Assembly: GCF_000801105.2 (NCBI RefSeq)
Contig: NC_079519.1
Coordinates: 35,067,288-35,131,287, forward strand
DNA length: 64,000 nucleotides
Direction: 5' to 3'
Source: Raphanus sativus
Lineage: Eukaryota; Streptophyta; Magnoliopsida; Brassicales; Brassicaceae
The position numbers were made by a program, and so were the translations under genes. This document shows, piece by piece, positions 12,357 through 23,614 of this stretch; position 1 is the stretch's first letter; each line of letters starts with the position of its first letter. The notes below the pieces were generated by a model. It searched no databases and had not been told where the DNA came from. It saw only the letters and a program-made list of their open reading frames with translations.

Positions 12357-15238
12357 CTAGGGTAAACCTGCCCTACGGACGGACAGAAAAGTAAATAAAT
12401 AATATAAATTTACTTTAATTTATTATAAATAAAATAGTAATAATTTCATAATATTTTTACAACATTTTTAAATTCATTTCACTATTTGTTTATAGGTTAT
12501 ATATTTATCTAATTATTATATAATTTTAAAATATAATAGCTTACTCTATTTTAATGTTTACTTAAATCTATGGATTAAAAATCAGAATCTATTGGGTTTA
12601 GTGGAATTCTAATAATAAGCAGTCTAAAGTTATTTGCTATTCTCGTTCATATGTAGAATCAAATATTTTTTTATTATTTATCTTTCAAAAAAAAATTCGA
12701 ACGATTCTCATTACTACTCTAATTTTGACTCTTGCCCAAGCATCCACCCATACTCGCTGAATATGACATTATGAAATGTGAGATACAAATAACATATATA
12801 AACAAAAGACAAATAAACAAAGAAAAGAAAAACATGAAGTTGGCTGTATATAAACCTCTTGACTAACTCGTCTCTTATTTTGCCTTTTCCCAACCCCACT
12901 TTTCAAAAGGTGATACCATTCTCCTGATATTACAATTTTGCTCATCGAACTCTCGTCAACCCAAACCATCATGGTTCAACACTTCAACCCTTATTTGTTT
13001 GTTGAGAGTCTAGGTGCTGAAAGCTTAATCGCTACGGAGAAAAGAAGTGGTGTCAGTTCAAAAAATTCAAGGGTTCAATTGCACTCCTAAACCTACCAAC
13101 ATGGGTATTTGCAGTTGTCCTGTGCCCTTAAAACATCTATTTATGAACGAAAGCTGTTGTTTTACTTTTAATCTCTTTCCTATCAATCAATATAAATGTT
13201 TCATTCGAATGAGAACCCCCGAATATAATATGCTCGCATCTCAAATATTTGCAAAAAGGTTTTGTTTTGGGTACCATAGTGCAGTTTCATTTTGCATCAC
13301 TTTTTTCTTCTACTCAAGAACGTGGGTTGGTTGATGGAGGATGTTACCGGGATAGATAAGCGACTTCAGCTACAATCCCATAAATGTCTTCCCCTATAGT
13401 CACTGTGTTTCCAATCGAGGCTGCTTGTTTCTTGATGTACCCTAACCCGAAATGGCTAGATCTGTTTTTTCCCCTAGTGTCGCTAGTTAGCTTGCCGACC
13501 TGAAAACAATGTCAAAGAAATAATAAAACAAACGTAGATGCTACTCTTTGTCTTAGAGTAACTAAGATGAACACAAAGGTTCAACTACCTTTTCCCGTCG
13601 AATGTGATGGTGCTGCCGGGTTCTGCTTGTGCAGAGAATTCAAGTCCACACAACCTTTGTTTCATTCCGTCATATGTTATAAGTCTTGCGATAGTCTCCT
13701 GCCCCTTATAACATCCTGGGAAGTATGAATTTTGTTAAACCTGGGCGCTCACAGTGTCATTTTTAGTTAACTAAAGCTTTTTGCGTACCTTTGTTCAAAG
13801 AGACTGAGTTCCATAGACCCGCTTCCAGAACATTGAATTCCTAGCTGAGTTCTCTCTCAGTTGCTGGTCTTCCTGCAAAACATTAACGCTTCTGGGTCTG
13901 AGAAACATATAACTTTCTATGCTTTGGTAAAGAAAAGAAATGACGACATCATTGTACAACCTTGAATGACTCTAAGTTTCACCCAGGCCTCAGAACCCAT
14001 TGGAACGGCACCATCAGAGAGAAGAGTCTTCCAGACTGAAACAGCACCACCAGGTGACATTAACATCGTAAAGCCTTCATCTGAAATAAGACTCCCGACC
14101 CCAACTGTAATTGGCATTCCATCGAACTGAAAAAGAAAAGAACATACGACTGTATGCTGCGTCAAAGGATTTGTTTCAGATTTTTTTTTTTATTTAAAAA
14201 CTTACACTATAATGTTTATGTGTGCCATATGGCTGCCCGATAAGATCTCCCAGATTCAGTTTAGATATAATCTGTTTAAAGTTTCTTTTACATTAGCATA
14301 AAACAATGTAAACAAAGAAAATGGTCACTCTGCTCAAAGAAAGAATCTTACTTCGTTACATTTCGGTCCTGGTAAAGCAAATAAGCAAGTTTGCTTGGTG
14401 ATATCTTTGATCTCTACTTTGTCAGCAAAAAAGATATACTTGGGAGATGAAGATGAAGATGAAGATGAGAAGTAAGTGACATCACGATACTCCAAGTCAG
14501 AGCCTTAATCTACAAAGACCCCCACTAACAGAGTAACAGTTTTGTTCAATGAAATTGTTATATCCTGAAACAAAAATGTGAAGAATAAAAAAGATTGTGA
14601 TGATAAAATTATATAAACCCGACCAATTGCTCCGGCTCTTTTTCGACACAACAAAGCTGAGCGTAAATCCTTTTGCAAACCTCCATCTTCTTCTTCTCGA
14701 TCTCCTCTTATCAAGCCCTGAAAGCCGACATAGCTATCCTCAACATCACTTCGCCTTCCTTCGCCATTTGGACGGTGGAGGATCAGCGGTCGGACTTCAA
14801 ATCAGAGAGGAACTTTGGTGTTTTCACGGATTGAGGACGACGACCAAGGGAAGAATCTGATGATCGCTGGAATGAGAGATAATCGCAGAGATATGAATAT
14901 GAGCGAGATGATTAGAAGAGAGATGTGGAGAGCGCGATTAGCAGATGATTATAACCGACGTTCAGCGCAATCGAAAGCCGCGTAGTGGGCTCACGAATTA
15001 AGAGGAGTTAAGACGATTAATCACAACTGTTATCGTTACAGAAACTGGATCGTCCAAGGAAGATGCGCACCACCACGGAGAGAACGCGAGGCGAAACCCA
15101 ATTGAAGAGACGACGAAAGAAGAAGCTCTGCGTTTCATTAATCAGGACACGTGTCAAGCGCAGGAAGAGTGAGTTTCCAGTGTGGCATCCTAGGTGGATA
15201 GGCTCAGGAGAGATTAAGCTCAACTTTATATAAATAGA
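12357..15238 (-). mobile_element. Helitron with captured IBA57-like gene fragments
   Basis: On the minus strand it starts TC at 15238-15237 (TCTATTTATATAAAGTTGAG). It ends with an imperfect GC-rich hairpin (CCGTCCGTAGGGCAGG) and CTAG at 12360-12357, followed by host T. The paralogous segment at 19716-19740 reads CTGTTTCCTATAGCTAATGG and lacks the whole 2.9 kb, so both borders are supported by an empty site. It contains exons and introns of an aminomethyltransferase-like gene in the same (minus) orientation but no Rep/helicase. The end sequences resemble those of the Helitron at 39616-43597. Confidence 0.82.
13344..14480 (-). pseudogene. Captured fragment of IBA57/COG0354-like folate-binding aminomethyltransferase
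   Basis: Successive minus-strand exons read SPKYIFFADKVEIKDITKQT, GDLIGQPYGTHKHYS, FDGMPITVGVGSLISDEGFT, EFNVLEAGLWNSVSLNKG, CYKGQETIARLITYDG and SSHFGLGYIKKQ, ending AYLSR-stop at 13344. The order and the KGCYKGQE-type motif fit the chloroplast YgfZ/IBA57 group (A. thaliana At1g60990, memory), which acts in iron-sulfur cluster maturation. The 5' third is missing. A TAG interrupts the frame just before EFNVLEAG (13841-13843). Introns are retained, as expected of DNA-level capture by a Helitron. Non-functional as a protein gene. Confidence 0.8.
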
Positions 15239-15610
15239 TAGATGGTGACTTCCTAGTTAGTGTTTTGGCTTAAATGGGTCATTGTGATACATCAATTTCA
15301 TTCTTAAGATATATCTTGAAAAGTAAGAGAATAAAGGTTTCCAATCACATGAAAATATATTAAAAACAGACAATAAACGTGTGTATTAATCTTGGGTAAG
15401 AATGTATGATTAATAACTAATAGTCAAAGATAATAATAACAAGAGATCACAATAATAATGAGCATTAAAAATAATTATCCAAGTAGTGGATTGTGGCTGG
15501 TAGTGGTGGTGGACTGGTGGTGTGGTATATGAGCCGAGTCTCATAACAATAGAGGCAATGGGTTAGTGAGAGTTGGGCCACAACAATATTGAAAAGTGTG
15601 GTTTATTCCC
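15239..15610. repeat. Second block of the p24-flank duplication, copy 1
   Basis: Begins ATGGTGACTTCCTAG and ends AAGTGTGGTTTATTCCC; matches 19727-20100 with small indels. In copy 2 the sequence after TTTATTCCC is unrelated, so the DUF1985 gene material starts at this border in copy 1. Confidence 0.8.
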
Positions 15611-17876
15611 CCCACCTTTGTTGCGGTTTCTGCGAACGCATTAATGGATGAGGCGTGGCATTTGAACCCAAGTGGTGGCCTGGCGTTGCTAATGCGTTTT
15701 GGACATGCTGAGATGAGTTGTGGGGCTTGGTCTATTGAATACAGCCGGGGAGGGACTGAGGACACTTCAGGAGTGTGTTGTCTGGTAGCGGTGGGGTCCG
15801 GAGGAGTGTTTTGGCTGCTGGGAGGTGTTGCACTTCGTGTTGGAGAGGCATGGTCGTTTGTGGCGTGGTCATCTATTGAGGGGGTTCCGGAGTTGTGCAG
15901 AGTCTTCGTGTGGTCAGCAGAGGGTGAGTTGTGGTAAGCTGAGGGTGAGTTGTGGTTAGACAAAGGCGAGTTGTGGTCAGCGTGGTGTGAGCTGTGGTCA
16001 GCGAAGTTGGGGTGGGTTTGGTTGACTATTAGTAGGATGTCGTTGATGATGTGGTTTGGGCTGTGAAAGATGTTGGGGTCAAGGGTAGGGGCGTTGGAGA
16101 ACCGCCGGGCGTTGTACTGGCTGATAAGTGGAGAGTTGGGGTCAGCTTGGAGAGGTGCTCCAAGGATGTGGTCATGTTGTCCCCCTTCTGTGTGAGTGTG
16201 TTGGTCCTCCTTGTCCTCCTTGTCACATAAGTAGAGCGTTGGTGTTATTGTGGTGAATGAAAAAATATAAATGTGTGAGTGGTGGGAATGGTGTAAGTTA
16301 CAGGAATGTTTACCTGAACAGTCTTCCTTTTAGGTGTTCGTAAGCTTTCCTTGAACGATGAGAATTTCCCACCAGTTTTGGCGCGACGAGAATAAAGTTT
16401 CCTCTTTAGCCGTCTCGTCTCAGCTTTCTGTTCTGCATAAAGCCTTTCAAGTCTCTCAACCCTTTCTAGCAAACACTCGATAGTAGTAGGAGGTGTGCCA
16501 ACATTTGATCTAAAGCAGTTAGAAATCCTCCTTTGTTTCCGAGTGCTTGAGCCAGTCTTCTTGATGCCCTTCCTGACTTTAAGGGACTGTTTTTTTTGGA
16601 ACAGTATGTTTCCTGTGAATCGTTGGGACAGCCGGTTGAACTATGGGCTCCTGTTTTGATGAATCGCCACATGGCCAATCATGTATGTTGAATTCGTGGT
16701 TCTGAGCAATCAACTCCTCCATATACAGAGCACGCTCGTCCTCTGGCTCGTCACCCCACACAGTTGTGTTAGGAGCGAGTGGTATGAGAGCGGTGACGCT
16801 TAGCTACAAGAAAAGTATCGTTCAGTGTGTTATCTTTGAGCAAACATCAAATTTATTTGAAACTTAAACACACCTGTGGATCAACTTCTACAAGTAAAAA
16901 ATCGTTGATGTTGACTGACTTATGTAGTGGGAGATGGGGAACTTGAAGCTCGAGAAGAGTAGTTGAGTAGTGAGGAGAAGGTATCTTTGTGGCCAGTAAT
17001 GGGATTGCTTGGAAGGCAACGAGTTGGAGCGCTAGAGGGAAACCCTGCAATCTGTAGGTTGTCTGTTGGAGTAGTTTGACAAGTGTTTGAACCGGTTCAT
17101 CCTCATCTAAGGGAGGTTTCATACAGGTGATGGTCTTGAGATAAGATTCACGGCCCCAAGGGAAGTTGAGAAAAGCTTCGACGTTGTCAACCATCTGCAC
17201 GTATTGTAGTGTAGGCCTAGGGACTTGTTTGTGAGCTATGAGTACACCATCGACAATCATAATAAGCGCAAGTCGTAGACGCTTATCTGAACGCATGTTT
17301 TCTTCAGTCTTGAGCATATGTCAGATGTCAGCTACGGTTGTAAGAGAGTCATGACCAAGCAGTTTCCGCCATAGAGGATCCTTGGCCGCATTTCTTGTGT
17401 TGAAGGAAGGGCTCTCGTAATCTTGAGGAAAAGGACCGCAAGGGAGACCGGTTACCGTTTGAAACTCAGCGAGAGAGAACCGGAATGGTTTACCGGCAAC
17501 AACTGGCCACAAAGTATGCTGGCTCTCAACCAAGATTTGTCTTGCCAAAAGACTGTGGATCAACTTGTGCGAAACAGGGCATTGACGAGCAGGAAGATTG
17601 AAGAGACCGCCGAAACATGACTGTCTGATAACTTCCAACTCCTGAGAACCCCGAAGAGTATGTTTGATGAAACACAATATATCGGGCTTGGAGTAGATAT
17701 TCAACCGTTTCCTAGGTTCACTGTTGGCTGCGAAGAGGCGTTCCGGTAGTCGTTGATCTGGACCGGAACTCTGACCTGTTTCTGCATGACCATAAAAGAT
17801 AACATCTTTGAGGATAAAATACAGTAATTTAGGGATTGCAAAATGAAGAACAGAGAGGCTCGGTCATACCCTTCAT
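15541..17876 (-). pseudogene. Degenerate DUF1985-domain gene (transposon-associated, Ulp1 domain missing)
   Basis: A tiny first exon starts ATGAAGG (17876) and splices to about 17781, giving ETGQSSGPDQRLPERLF. The DUF1985 region follows: CFIKHTLRGSQELEVIRQSC, RFSLAEFQTVTGLPCGPFPQ and LALIMIVDGVLIAHKQVPRP, FPWGRESYLKTITCMKP. A TGA at 17318-17320 breaks the frame between the two halves. A second lesion is a frameshift at an A-run near 16590 (frames KKTVP and CSKKNSPLKSGRASRRLAQA overlap). A coiled-coil (ERVERLERLYAEQKAETRRL) and a Pro/Thr/Ser-rich tail come after. Such Brassicaceae genes usually continue into a Ulp1-type SUMO protease carried by Mutator-like elements; no such domain is seen. 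Family call is good, function none expected. Confidence 0.75.
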
Positions 17877-17964
17877 TTTGCAGTTGACTAAAAACAAAAG
17901 CCGTGACTCAGATTAATCGACAGAACAAACGACGACTAGGGTTTAGATGAAAGTAGATTGGAAG

Positions 17965-18530
17965 ATGAAGGTTTAGATTTGAAAAACCTTAAACCTTAGT
18001 CCCTAGATCTTTTTAGGGTTTAGTTTCTTTTATCTCTTTTATTTCTGCGTTTTTTTTTTGCCGTGGTTTGTGTTCTAGTCGGAGGAGTTTGAGTCTCTCC
18101 GACGGTAAGGATGGTGTTGCATGCGAAACCTTCTCTTGGGTGCTTGCGGTAAATGAGGACGGATGAGATCTTGCTATGGCGATTGAATCTCTCCACCTAT
18201 GGTTATCCTAGGTTGAAGGGGTTCGTGATGTTGGTGTGTGAGCTTTGGAGATCCGGTTTGGTTCCGGTGAAATGAGGGCTGCTTTCTCCGGTGTCAGCGA
18301 GAAGCGGTGGTGGTGTGATGGTGCGTGCGACTCGTGTATCTCCGATCTGCGCGGCGGCTATAGACACGGGGACACCCTAGCTGCTAGGGTTTTGGGTGTT
18401 TGAGTTTTGGGCTATAGACCCATTTCGAATTATTAACTGGCCCAGATGTGTTCGGGTCTTGTAATGTGTTTGTATTGTGGTTGGGCTTTGGGCCTTTTTC
18501 AATATAAAAAACTTGATGGAAAAAAAAAAA
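17965..18530 (+). mobile_element. Possible truncated retroposon (LINE/Sadhu-like tail)
   Basis: A relatively GC-rich block ends in GGGCTTTGGGCC..CAATATAAAAAACTTGATGG followed by about ten A. This looks like the 3' tail of a plant non-LTR retroposon. The 9-mer ATTGGAAGA occurs at about 17955-17964 and again right after the A-tail (about 18530), a candidate target duplication. No reverse transcriptase is present. The 5' limit is uncertain, and part of this could belong to the DUF1985 gene's upstream region. Confidence 0.4.
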
Positions 18531-18740
18531 TTGGAAGAAAAGGTCACGACAAAGCTTTTTGATTTTCTTGTTTTTTTAACTTTTGAATAAAATCGACAGC
18601 CAGAGGTTAAAAAAAATTCACTTAATGTAGTGGTGAGGACAATTTGGACAAAAGAACAAGGGAGAGTACTCTACATGTGCAAAGTATGCCAACATGATAT
18701 AGGTCCGCAAGTAAGTATGTCTAAATGTAAATTTTTCATA

Positions 18741-18807
18741 GAAAAAAGACTTTCTAAAGTGTAGGACCGATATATATGTTTGGTAATAAAACACTTCACT
18801 TATGTGA
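18741..18807. repeat. Direct repeat also present at 20435-20507
   Basis: About 67 bp (AAAAAAGACTTTCTAAAGTG ... AAAACACTTCACTTATGTG) recurs about 1.7 kb downstream just before the GONST1-type transcript region. The pair brackets the p24 pseudogene block, consistent with that block having been inserted with duplication of flanking DNA. Confidence 0.75.
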
Positions 18808-18838
18808 TAAATTAAAAATATATCTTGTATTGTATTAG

Positions 18839-19435
18839 GTTACATCACTATATGGAAATGTTTTGCACCATAGCGAAAACGCAACGCATGGTCAGTTTTG
18901 CGTTTACAACCCAAGAATCAGGAACCTACTTGGCTTGTTTCGATCCCGTTGGAAACAGTCATGGTAACAAAGATATTAGCATCAACCTTGACTGGAAAAC
19001 TGGTATCGCCGCCAAGGGTTGGGACTCCATTGCCAGAAAAGAGAAAATCGAGGTAAATAAATTCTTCCCATGCACATCTAAGAATATAGTCTTAGTCTCT
19101 TTATGAAACACGATTATGCCTTAAATGATCTTAGGGTGTGGAGCTGGAGCTAAGGAAACTCGAAGGTGCAGTTGAGGGCATACATGACAATCTACTTTAC
19201 CTTAAAGACAGGTGAAAACCTAATCAACATCTACACTGTTTAAAAATCTTGAAGAGATCAGAATTCACTTTCTCTTTTCACATATTGCAGAGAAGCGGAG
19301 ATGAGGATTGTGAGTGAAAAAACAAACTCGCGAGTCGCATGGTTCAGTATAATGTCGCTAGGCATCTGCATTGTGGTCTCTGGTTTGCAGATTTTGTATT
19401 TGAAGCAATACTTTGAAAAGAAGAAGCTTATTTAG
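18839..19435 (+). pseudogene. p24 pseudogene: exons 2-4 only, frameshifted
   Basis: Nearly identical to exons 2-4 and introns 2-3 of the p24 gene at 10902-11502, with splice sites kept. Exon 1 (signal peptide and start) is absent; homology starts at the exon 2 acceptor region. A one-base insertion in exon 2 (CAGTTTTGCG against CAGTTTGCA in the intact gene, about 18895) shifts the frame. The last exon still ends KKKLI-stop at 19435. Retained introns show DNA-level duplication. It probably makes no p24 protein. Confidence 0.9.
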
Positions 19436-20100
19436 ATCAGGTGAGGGATGATCCATGGACGGACGGACACTAGAAACCAACACTTTCCTTTGCTTTCTTC
19501 TTATAACACTCTTTTGAACTCAATAGTGTAAATCTTTTTTTTTTCACTCATTTAACATGTAATCTGTCTCTCGATTTGATAATTATAAAACTAGACTCTA
19601 ATAATCAGAAACTGAACTACATTTTACTTGGAGAAATGCGTTGTTAGTCTTTCTTGATCGAGAGATCATTGGGTAGGAAATAGAGAGAGGTTTGAATTAT
19701 ATAACACAAGAGCTGTTTCCTATAGCTAATGGTGACTTTCTCATTAGTGTTTTGGCTTAAATGGGTCATTGTGATACATCAATTTCATTCTTAAGATATA
19801 TCTTGAAAAGTAAGAGAATAAAGGTTTCCAATCACATGAAAACATATTAAAAACAGACAATAAACGTGTGTGTGTATTAATCTTGGGTATGAATGTATGA
19901 TTAATAACTAATAGTCAAAGTTTGATAATAATAACAAGAGGTCATAATAATAATGAAAAAATAATTATCCAAGTAGTGGACTGTGGCTGGTAGCCTGGTA
20001 GTGGTGGTGGTGGTATATGAGCCGAGACTCATAACAATAGAGGCAATCAATGGGTTAGTGAGAGTTGGGCCACAACAATATTGAAAAGTGTGGTTTATTC
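19436..20100. repeat. p24-flank duplication, copy 2
   Basis: Matches 11503-11780, a short stretch near 12330-12349, and 15239-15610 in order, with the RPL21 fragment and the Helitron missing. It therefore displays the uninterrupted arrangement. Sequence after about 20100 is not shared with copy 1. Confidence 0.85.
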
Positions 20101-20560
20101 CCACTGAAGTCGTATGCATTTTGTCTTTTTTGTTTTTGTTTAATTAGGATCTATTCAATATATTGGAAGATAAGAGCAAATTTAGAGATTGCAATTTTAC
20201 TCGCATTGAATTGGTTAAATTCAATATATTGAAATAGCAAAGAACTGGTTAAACTGGTTAAATTAAACCAGCCACAACACAACCAGTATGAATAGCAAAG
20301 AAAGTAAACATTTTAGCAAATAAAGAAATTTAAATAAAAAACGAAAAAAATAAATTGGAAAAGGAGAAAACGCACAAGAAAATATATATAACTAATAGAA
20401 AAAGTGTTGTTTTAAAAACAAAAAAAAAATAGAAGAAAAAAAGACTTTCTAAAATGTAGGACCCCGATATATATATGTTTGGTAATAAAACACTTCACTG
20501 ATGTGAATTTTTTATAAAATCCCATTTTAGTCTCTGTCTCCGTCCTTTTGAAATGTAACT
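20101..20560. promoter_or_regulatory. 5' flank of the GONST1-type gene
   Basis: AT-rich stretch upstream of the transporter transcript, including the 20435-20507 repeat. I see no convincing TATA box position or transposon ends; the assignment rests on location. Confidence 0.4.
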
Positions 20561-21450
20561 GCGAAGAAGGAAGAAAGAAGAAGACAATACAAACGAAATC
20601 GTGAGTTTAATTTACTCTTCTTCTTTTGAAGATGTTAATTCATCTTTACCAAAACGATCATATAAGTCTTAGATTGCTAACTTGTAATTTTTGAAGAGTT
20701 GTTAGCATCGACTTTGGTTTGACGGAAAAGACCAGATCGAGACTCTTAAAAAGACCAAGACTTTCTGATTGGTTCGAGGGAAACGTGATCTGGGTTTTGA
20801 TTTCTCTTCCATCTCCGTGTTCTAATCACTAGCCGAATCTCCAAGTTCCTGTCTTCAAAGGTACTTTCTTTATTTGCTGGACTTTGTAGCTTATCTTAAG
20901 TCTTAAAACGTTGACTTGCTTGAATATTACTTAGGAATTTGAATGATTTATTGTGTATGTGAGAAATCTAAACATAGTATGTTGTGTACTGCGTGTTCTT
21001 TCTCTTACCATACTTGGCCATATTCTAACGATCTAACTGGTGTGTGTTTTAAAGAACGTAGAAGCTTTAAATTGATGTCTATTTACTTTTTCCTTCGTTT
21101 AATCCTTTTTGATCTGTAACTGTTAAACTGACACTTAACATCTTCACTGAAGGACTTAGCCATTTTGGGGCTCTCTTTTGAGGACAAGCTCTTGAGTTGA
21201 TCCCACTGGACATTGGCACACCAAATTTCATTTGAAAGGAGTTCTTAATACAAGCATCTTGTGCATTTAAAAGAGAAGTGATCAGGTTCACCCTCAACAC
21301 TCCTTTTCTTTCTTTTACCATGATTCCGAAGTTAGAAAATGGAACAGATGCAGAAAAAAAAAAGATTCCGATATCTTTCAAATATTTTGGATTATTAAAT
21401 GCATGTCTAACACTGATTCTGTATTAATCTGGTAGGTTCTCTCATTGGCA
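20561..21450 (+). other. 5' untranslated region of the GONST1-type gene with one intron
   Basis: A purine-rich leader is followed by a plausible donor at about 20861 (AAAG/GTACTTTC) and an acceptor at about 21435 (CTGGTAG) 16 bases before the ATG. The intron contains a 100-codon antisense frame (21079-21381) that I do not recognise. Confidence 0.5.
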
Positions 21451-23250
21451 ATGAAATCATACGAACACGATGGAGTGGACTTGGAAGATGGGAAGACAAG
21501 GAAACCTGGAGGAGATAAACCAACTCTGAGAAAGATACCTAATCAGGCTCTGTTATCTGGTTTAGCTTATTGCGTTTCGTCATGCAGCATGATTCTGGTG
21601 AACAAGTTTGTTCTTTCCAGCTACAACTTCAATGCTGGGATTTTCTTAATGTTATACCAGGTAATGTTCTTGCAATGTTCCCTAGCAGAATGAATGTATG
21701 GTTAAACTTTTTTTATATTCTTATTTCTCTCTGTGATTGTTGCAGAATTTTGTCTCAGTGATCATTGTTATGGCTTTGAGCTTAATGGGTCTAATAACAA
21801 CTGAACCATTGACCTTGAGATTGATGAAGGTCTGGTTCCCAGTCAACGTGATCTTTGTTGGGATGCTTATCACTAGCATGTTTAGGTAACGACATGACAA
21901 AGTTATATAATTTGACTACTATTTTATGAAAGCTATTTGGAGAGCCAAAACTATTGGATCTACTAATGCTAACTAACTATATGAACATGTTTAAACAAAA
22001 TTTGAGGTGCGGATTTAATTTGATTGTTTCAGAGTTACATTTACATTTTTGGCTTTGACAGTTTGAAATACATCAACGTAGCAATGGTCACCGTCCTGAA
22101 AAATGTCACTAATGTAATAACAGCAGTTGGTGAGATGTATCTGTTCAGCAAGCATCATGACAACAGAGTGTGGCTTGCTCTCTTCTTAATGGTACGTTTG
22201 TCTACTTTTAAAGTTGTTCCAGACTGAATCTGTAAGTTAGCCTGTGAAATATAGCTTTGTTGAACAGTTATGAACTTATGATACTTGGGTTCAGCTATAT
22301 ACGAAATAGTCTGCGAGTGAGAGTCAAGAATGTTTTCTTCATGGCTACTACTCATTGTTATAGGGACAATCATTTGTTTGATGTAGTCTAATGGTAGATT
22401 CTTCCATTCCTTGATGCAGATCATTTCTGCAGTATCTGGAGGGATAACAGATCTATCTTTCAATGCTGTTGGCTATGCCTGGCAAATTGCTAATTGCTTC
22501 TTAACTGCATCGTACTCTGTGAGTAAATATCATCACCTACTTATATGTGATTTTTTTTTTATTCTTCATTTTTTTTTTGCAGCTGACACTGAGAAAGACA
22601 ATGGATACGGCCAAGCAAGTTACTCAATCTGGAAACTTGAACGAGTTCTCCATGGTCTTGCTTAATAACACACTTTCATTACCGCTTGGCCTTATTCTTT
22701 CTATTGCTTTCAACGAGATGGATTATCTATACAACACGTGAGTTGACTTCCTGAAATCCTTTCGTGTCAATAAGAGAAACCAAAGTGATTGGCGTGTAAT
22801 GTTTTGTGCAGGCCACTTCTTCAACTGCCAAGTTTCTGGATGGTTATGACACTCAGTGGACTTCTAGGTCTTGCTATTAGCTTCACTTCGATGTGGTTTC
22901 TTCATCAAACCGGAGCAACAACATACAGGTAAGATACTAAACAGTAAAATACAGTTTCAAACTCTCTACTTGTTTCATCTTCTGTGTTTATGTAATTTCA
23001 CAGCTTGGTGGGATCACTAAACAAGATACCGTTATCTATTGCTGGGATCGTTCTTTTCCATGTACCGACAAGTTTGCAGAACTCAGCAAGCATTCTCTTT
23101 GGTAAGCAGTCTCTTTGTTTGTATGTTAAAATATCTGAGAGGTACACTTCTCTCTCGTGGTGTGCATTAACTTGAGAGAGGCTTGTTTGGTGTACAGGTC
23201 TTGTGGCTGGAGTTGTTTTTGCCAGAGCCAAAATGAGGGAGAAGTCCTAG
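21451..23250 (+). CDS. GONST1: Golgi GDP-mannose (nucleotide-sugar) transporter, GONST1-like
   Basis: Imports GDP-mannose into the Golgi lumen in exchange for GMP; in Arabidopsis GONST1 supplies sphingolipid (GIPC) mannosylation. Eight exons: 21451-21660, 21746-21885, 22062-22191, 22420-22518, 22583-22737, 22812-22928, 23004-23101, 23198-23250. They join in frame to about 333 residues with repeated hydrophobic segments. The N-terminus KSYEHDGVDLEDGKT and the blocks GLAYCVSSCSMILVNKFVLS and KYINVAMVTVLKNVTNVITA match GONST1. The motif GSLNK corresponds to the GxLNK sugar-nucleotide motif of the NST-KT group. It ends ARAKMREKS-stop. The ATG at 21451 fits the known start; TTG six bases earlier does not. 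Intact. In A. thaliana GONST1 is on chromosome 2 (At2g13650, memory), so it is out of place relative to its neighbours. Confidence 0.93.
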
Positions 23251-23614
23251 AAACAGTTTACCATTTTTCCAACACTCTTTCTTACAGCAATTAGAGTATT
23301 GGACATGCTCAAAAAGATTAAGCTTCCCCAATTCAGTTGTTTGTGGAGTAGAATTGGGTTTACAACCTCACAACTATAGTGAGAATACGTGTTTTTTTTT
23401 CCTTGTGAGTAGCTATGAAGTTAAGGTACTTGCACTATGAGTCTATGACTAATGACAAGACTTGTATTAATTAGATGATGTTGATTTTTTAAATATTGTT
23501 GTAATACATTTTTAGATCGATCCCTAAAGTAACATTTTCTGTATTGAAGTATGAGTAAAAGAAAAACATGAAAAGTAAGTGAATAGTAGAAGAAACATAC
23601 ATACACAAACATAT
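23251..23614. other. Short intergenic space between convergent genes
   Basis: Holds the 3' ends of the GONST1-type gene (plus) and the FAD oxidoreductase gene (minus). No other feature seen. Confidence 0.6.

Noticed and set aside
15596..15937. 113-codon plus-strand frame
   Set aside because: Antisense to the Pro/Thr/Ser-rich tail of the DUF1985 pseudogene; open because of that region's composition.
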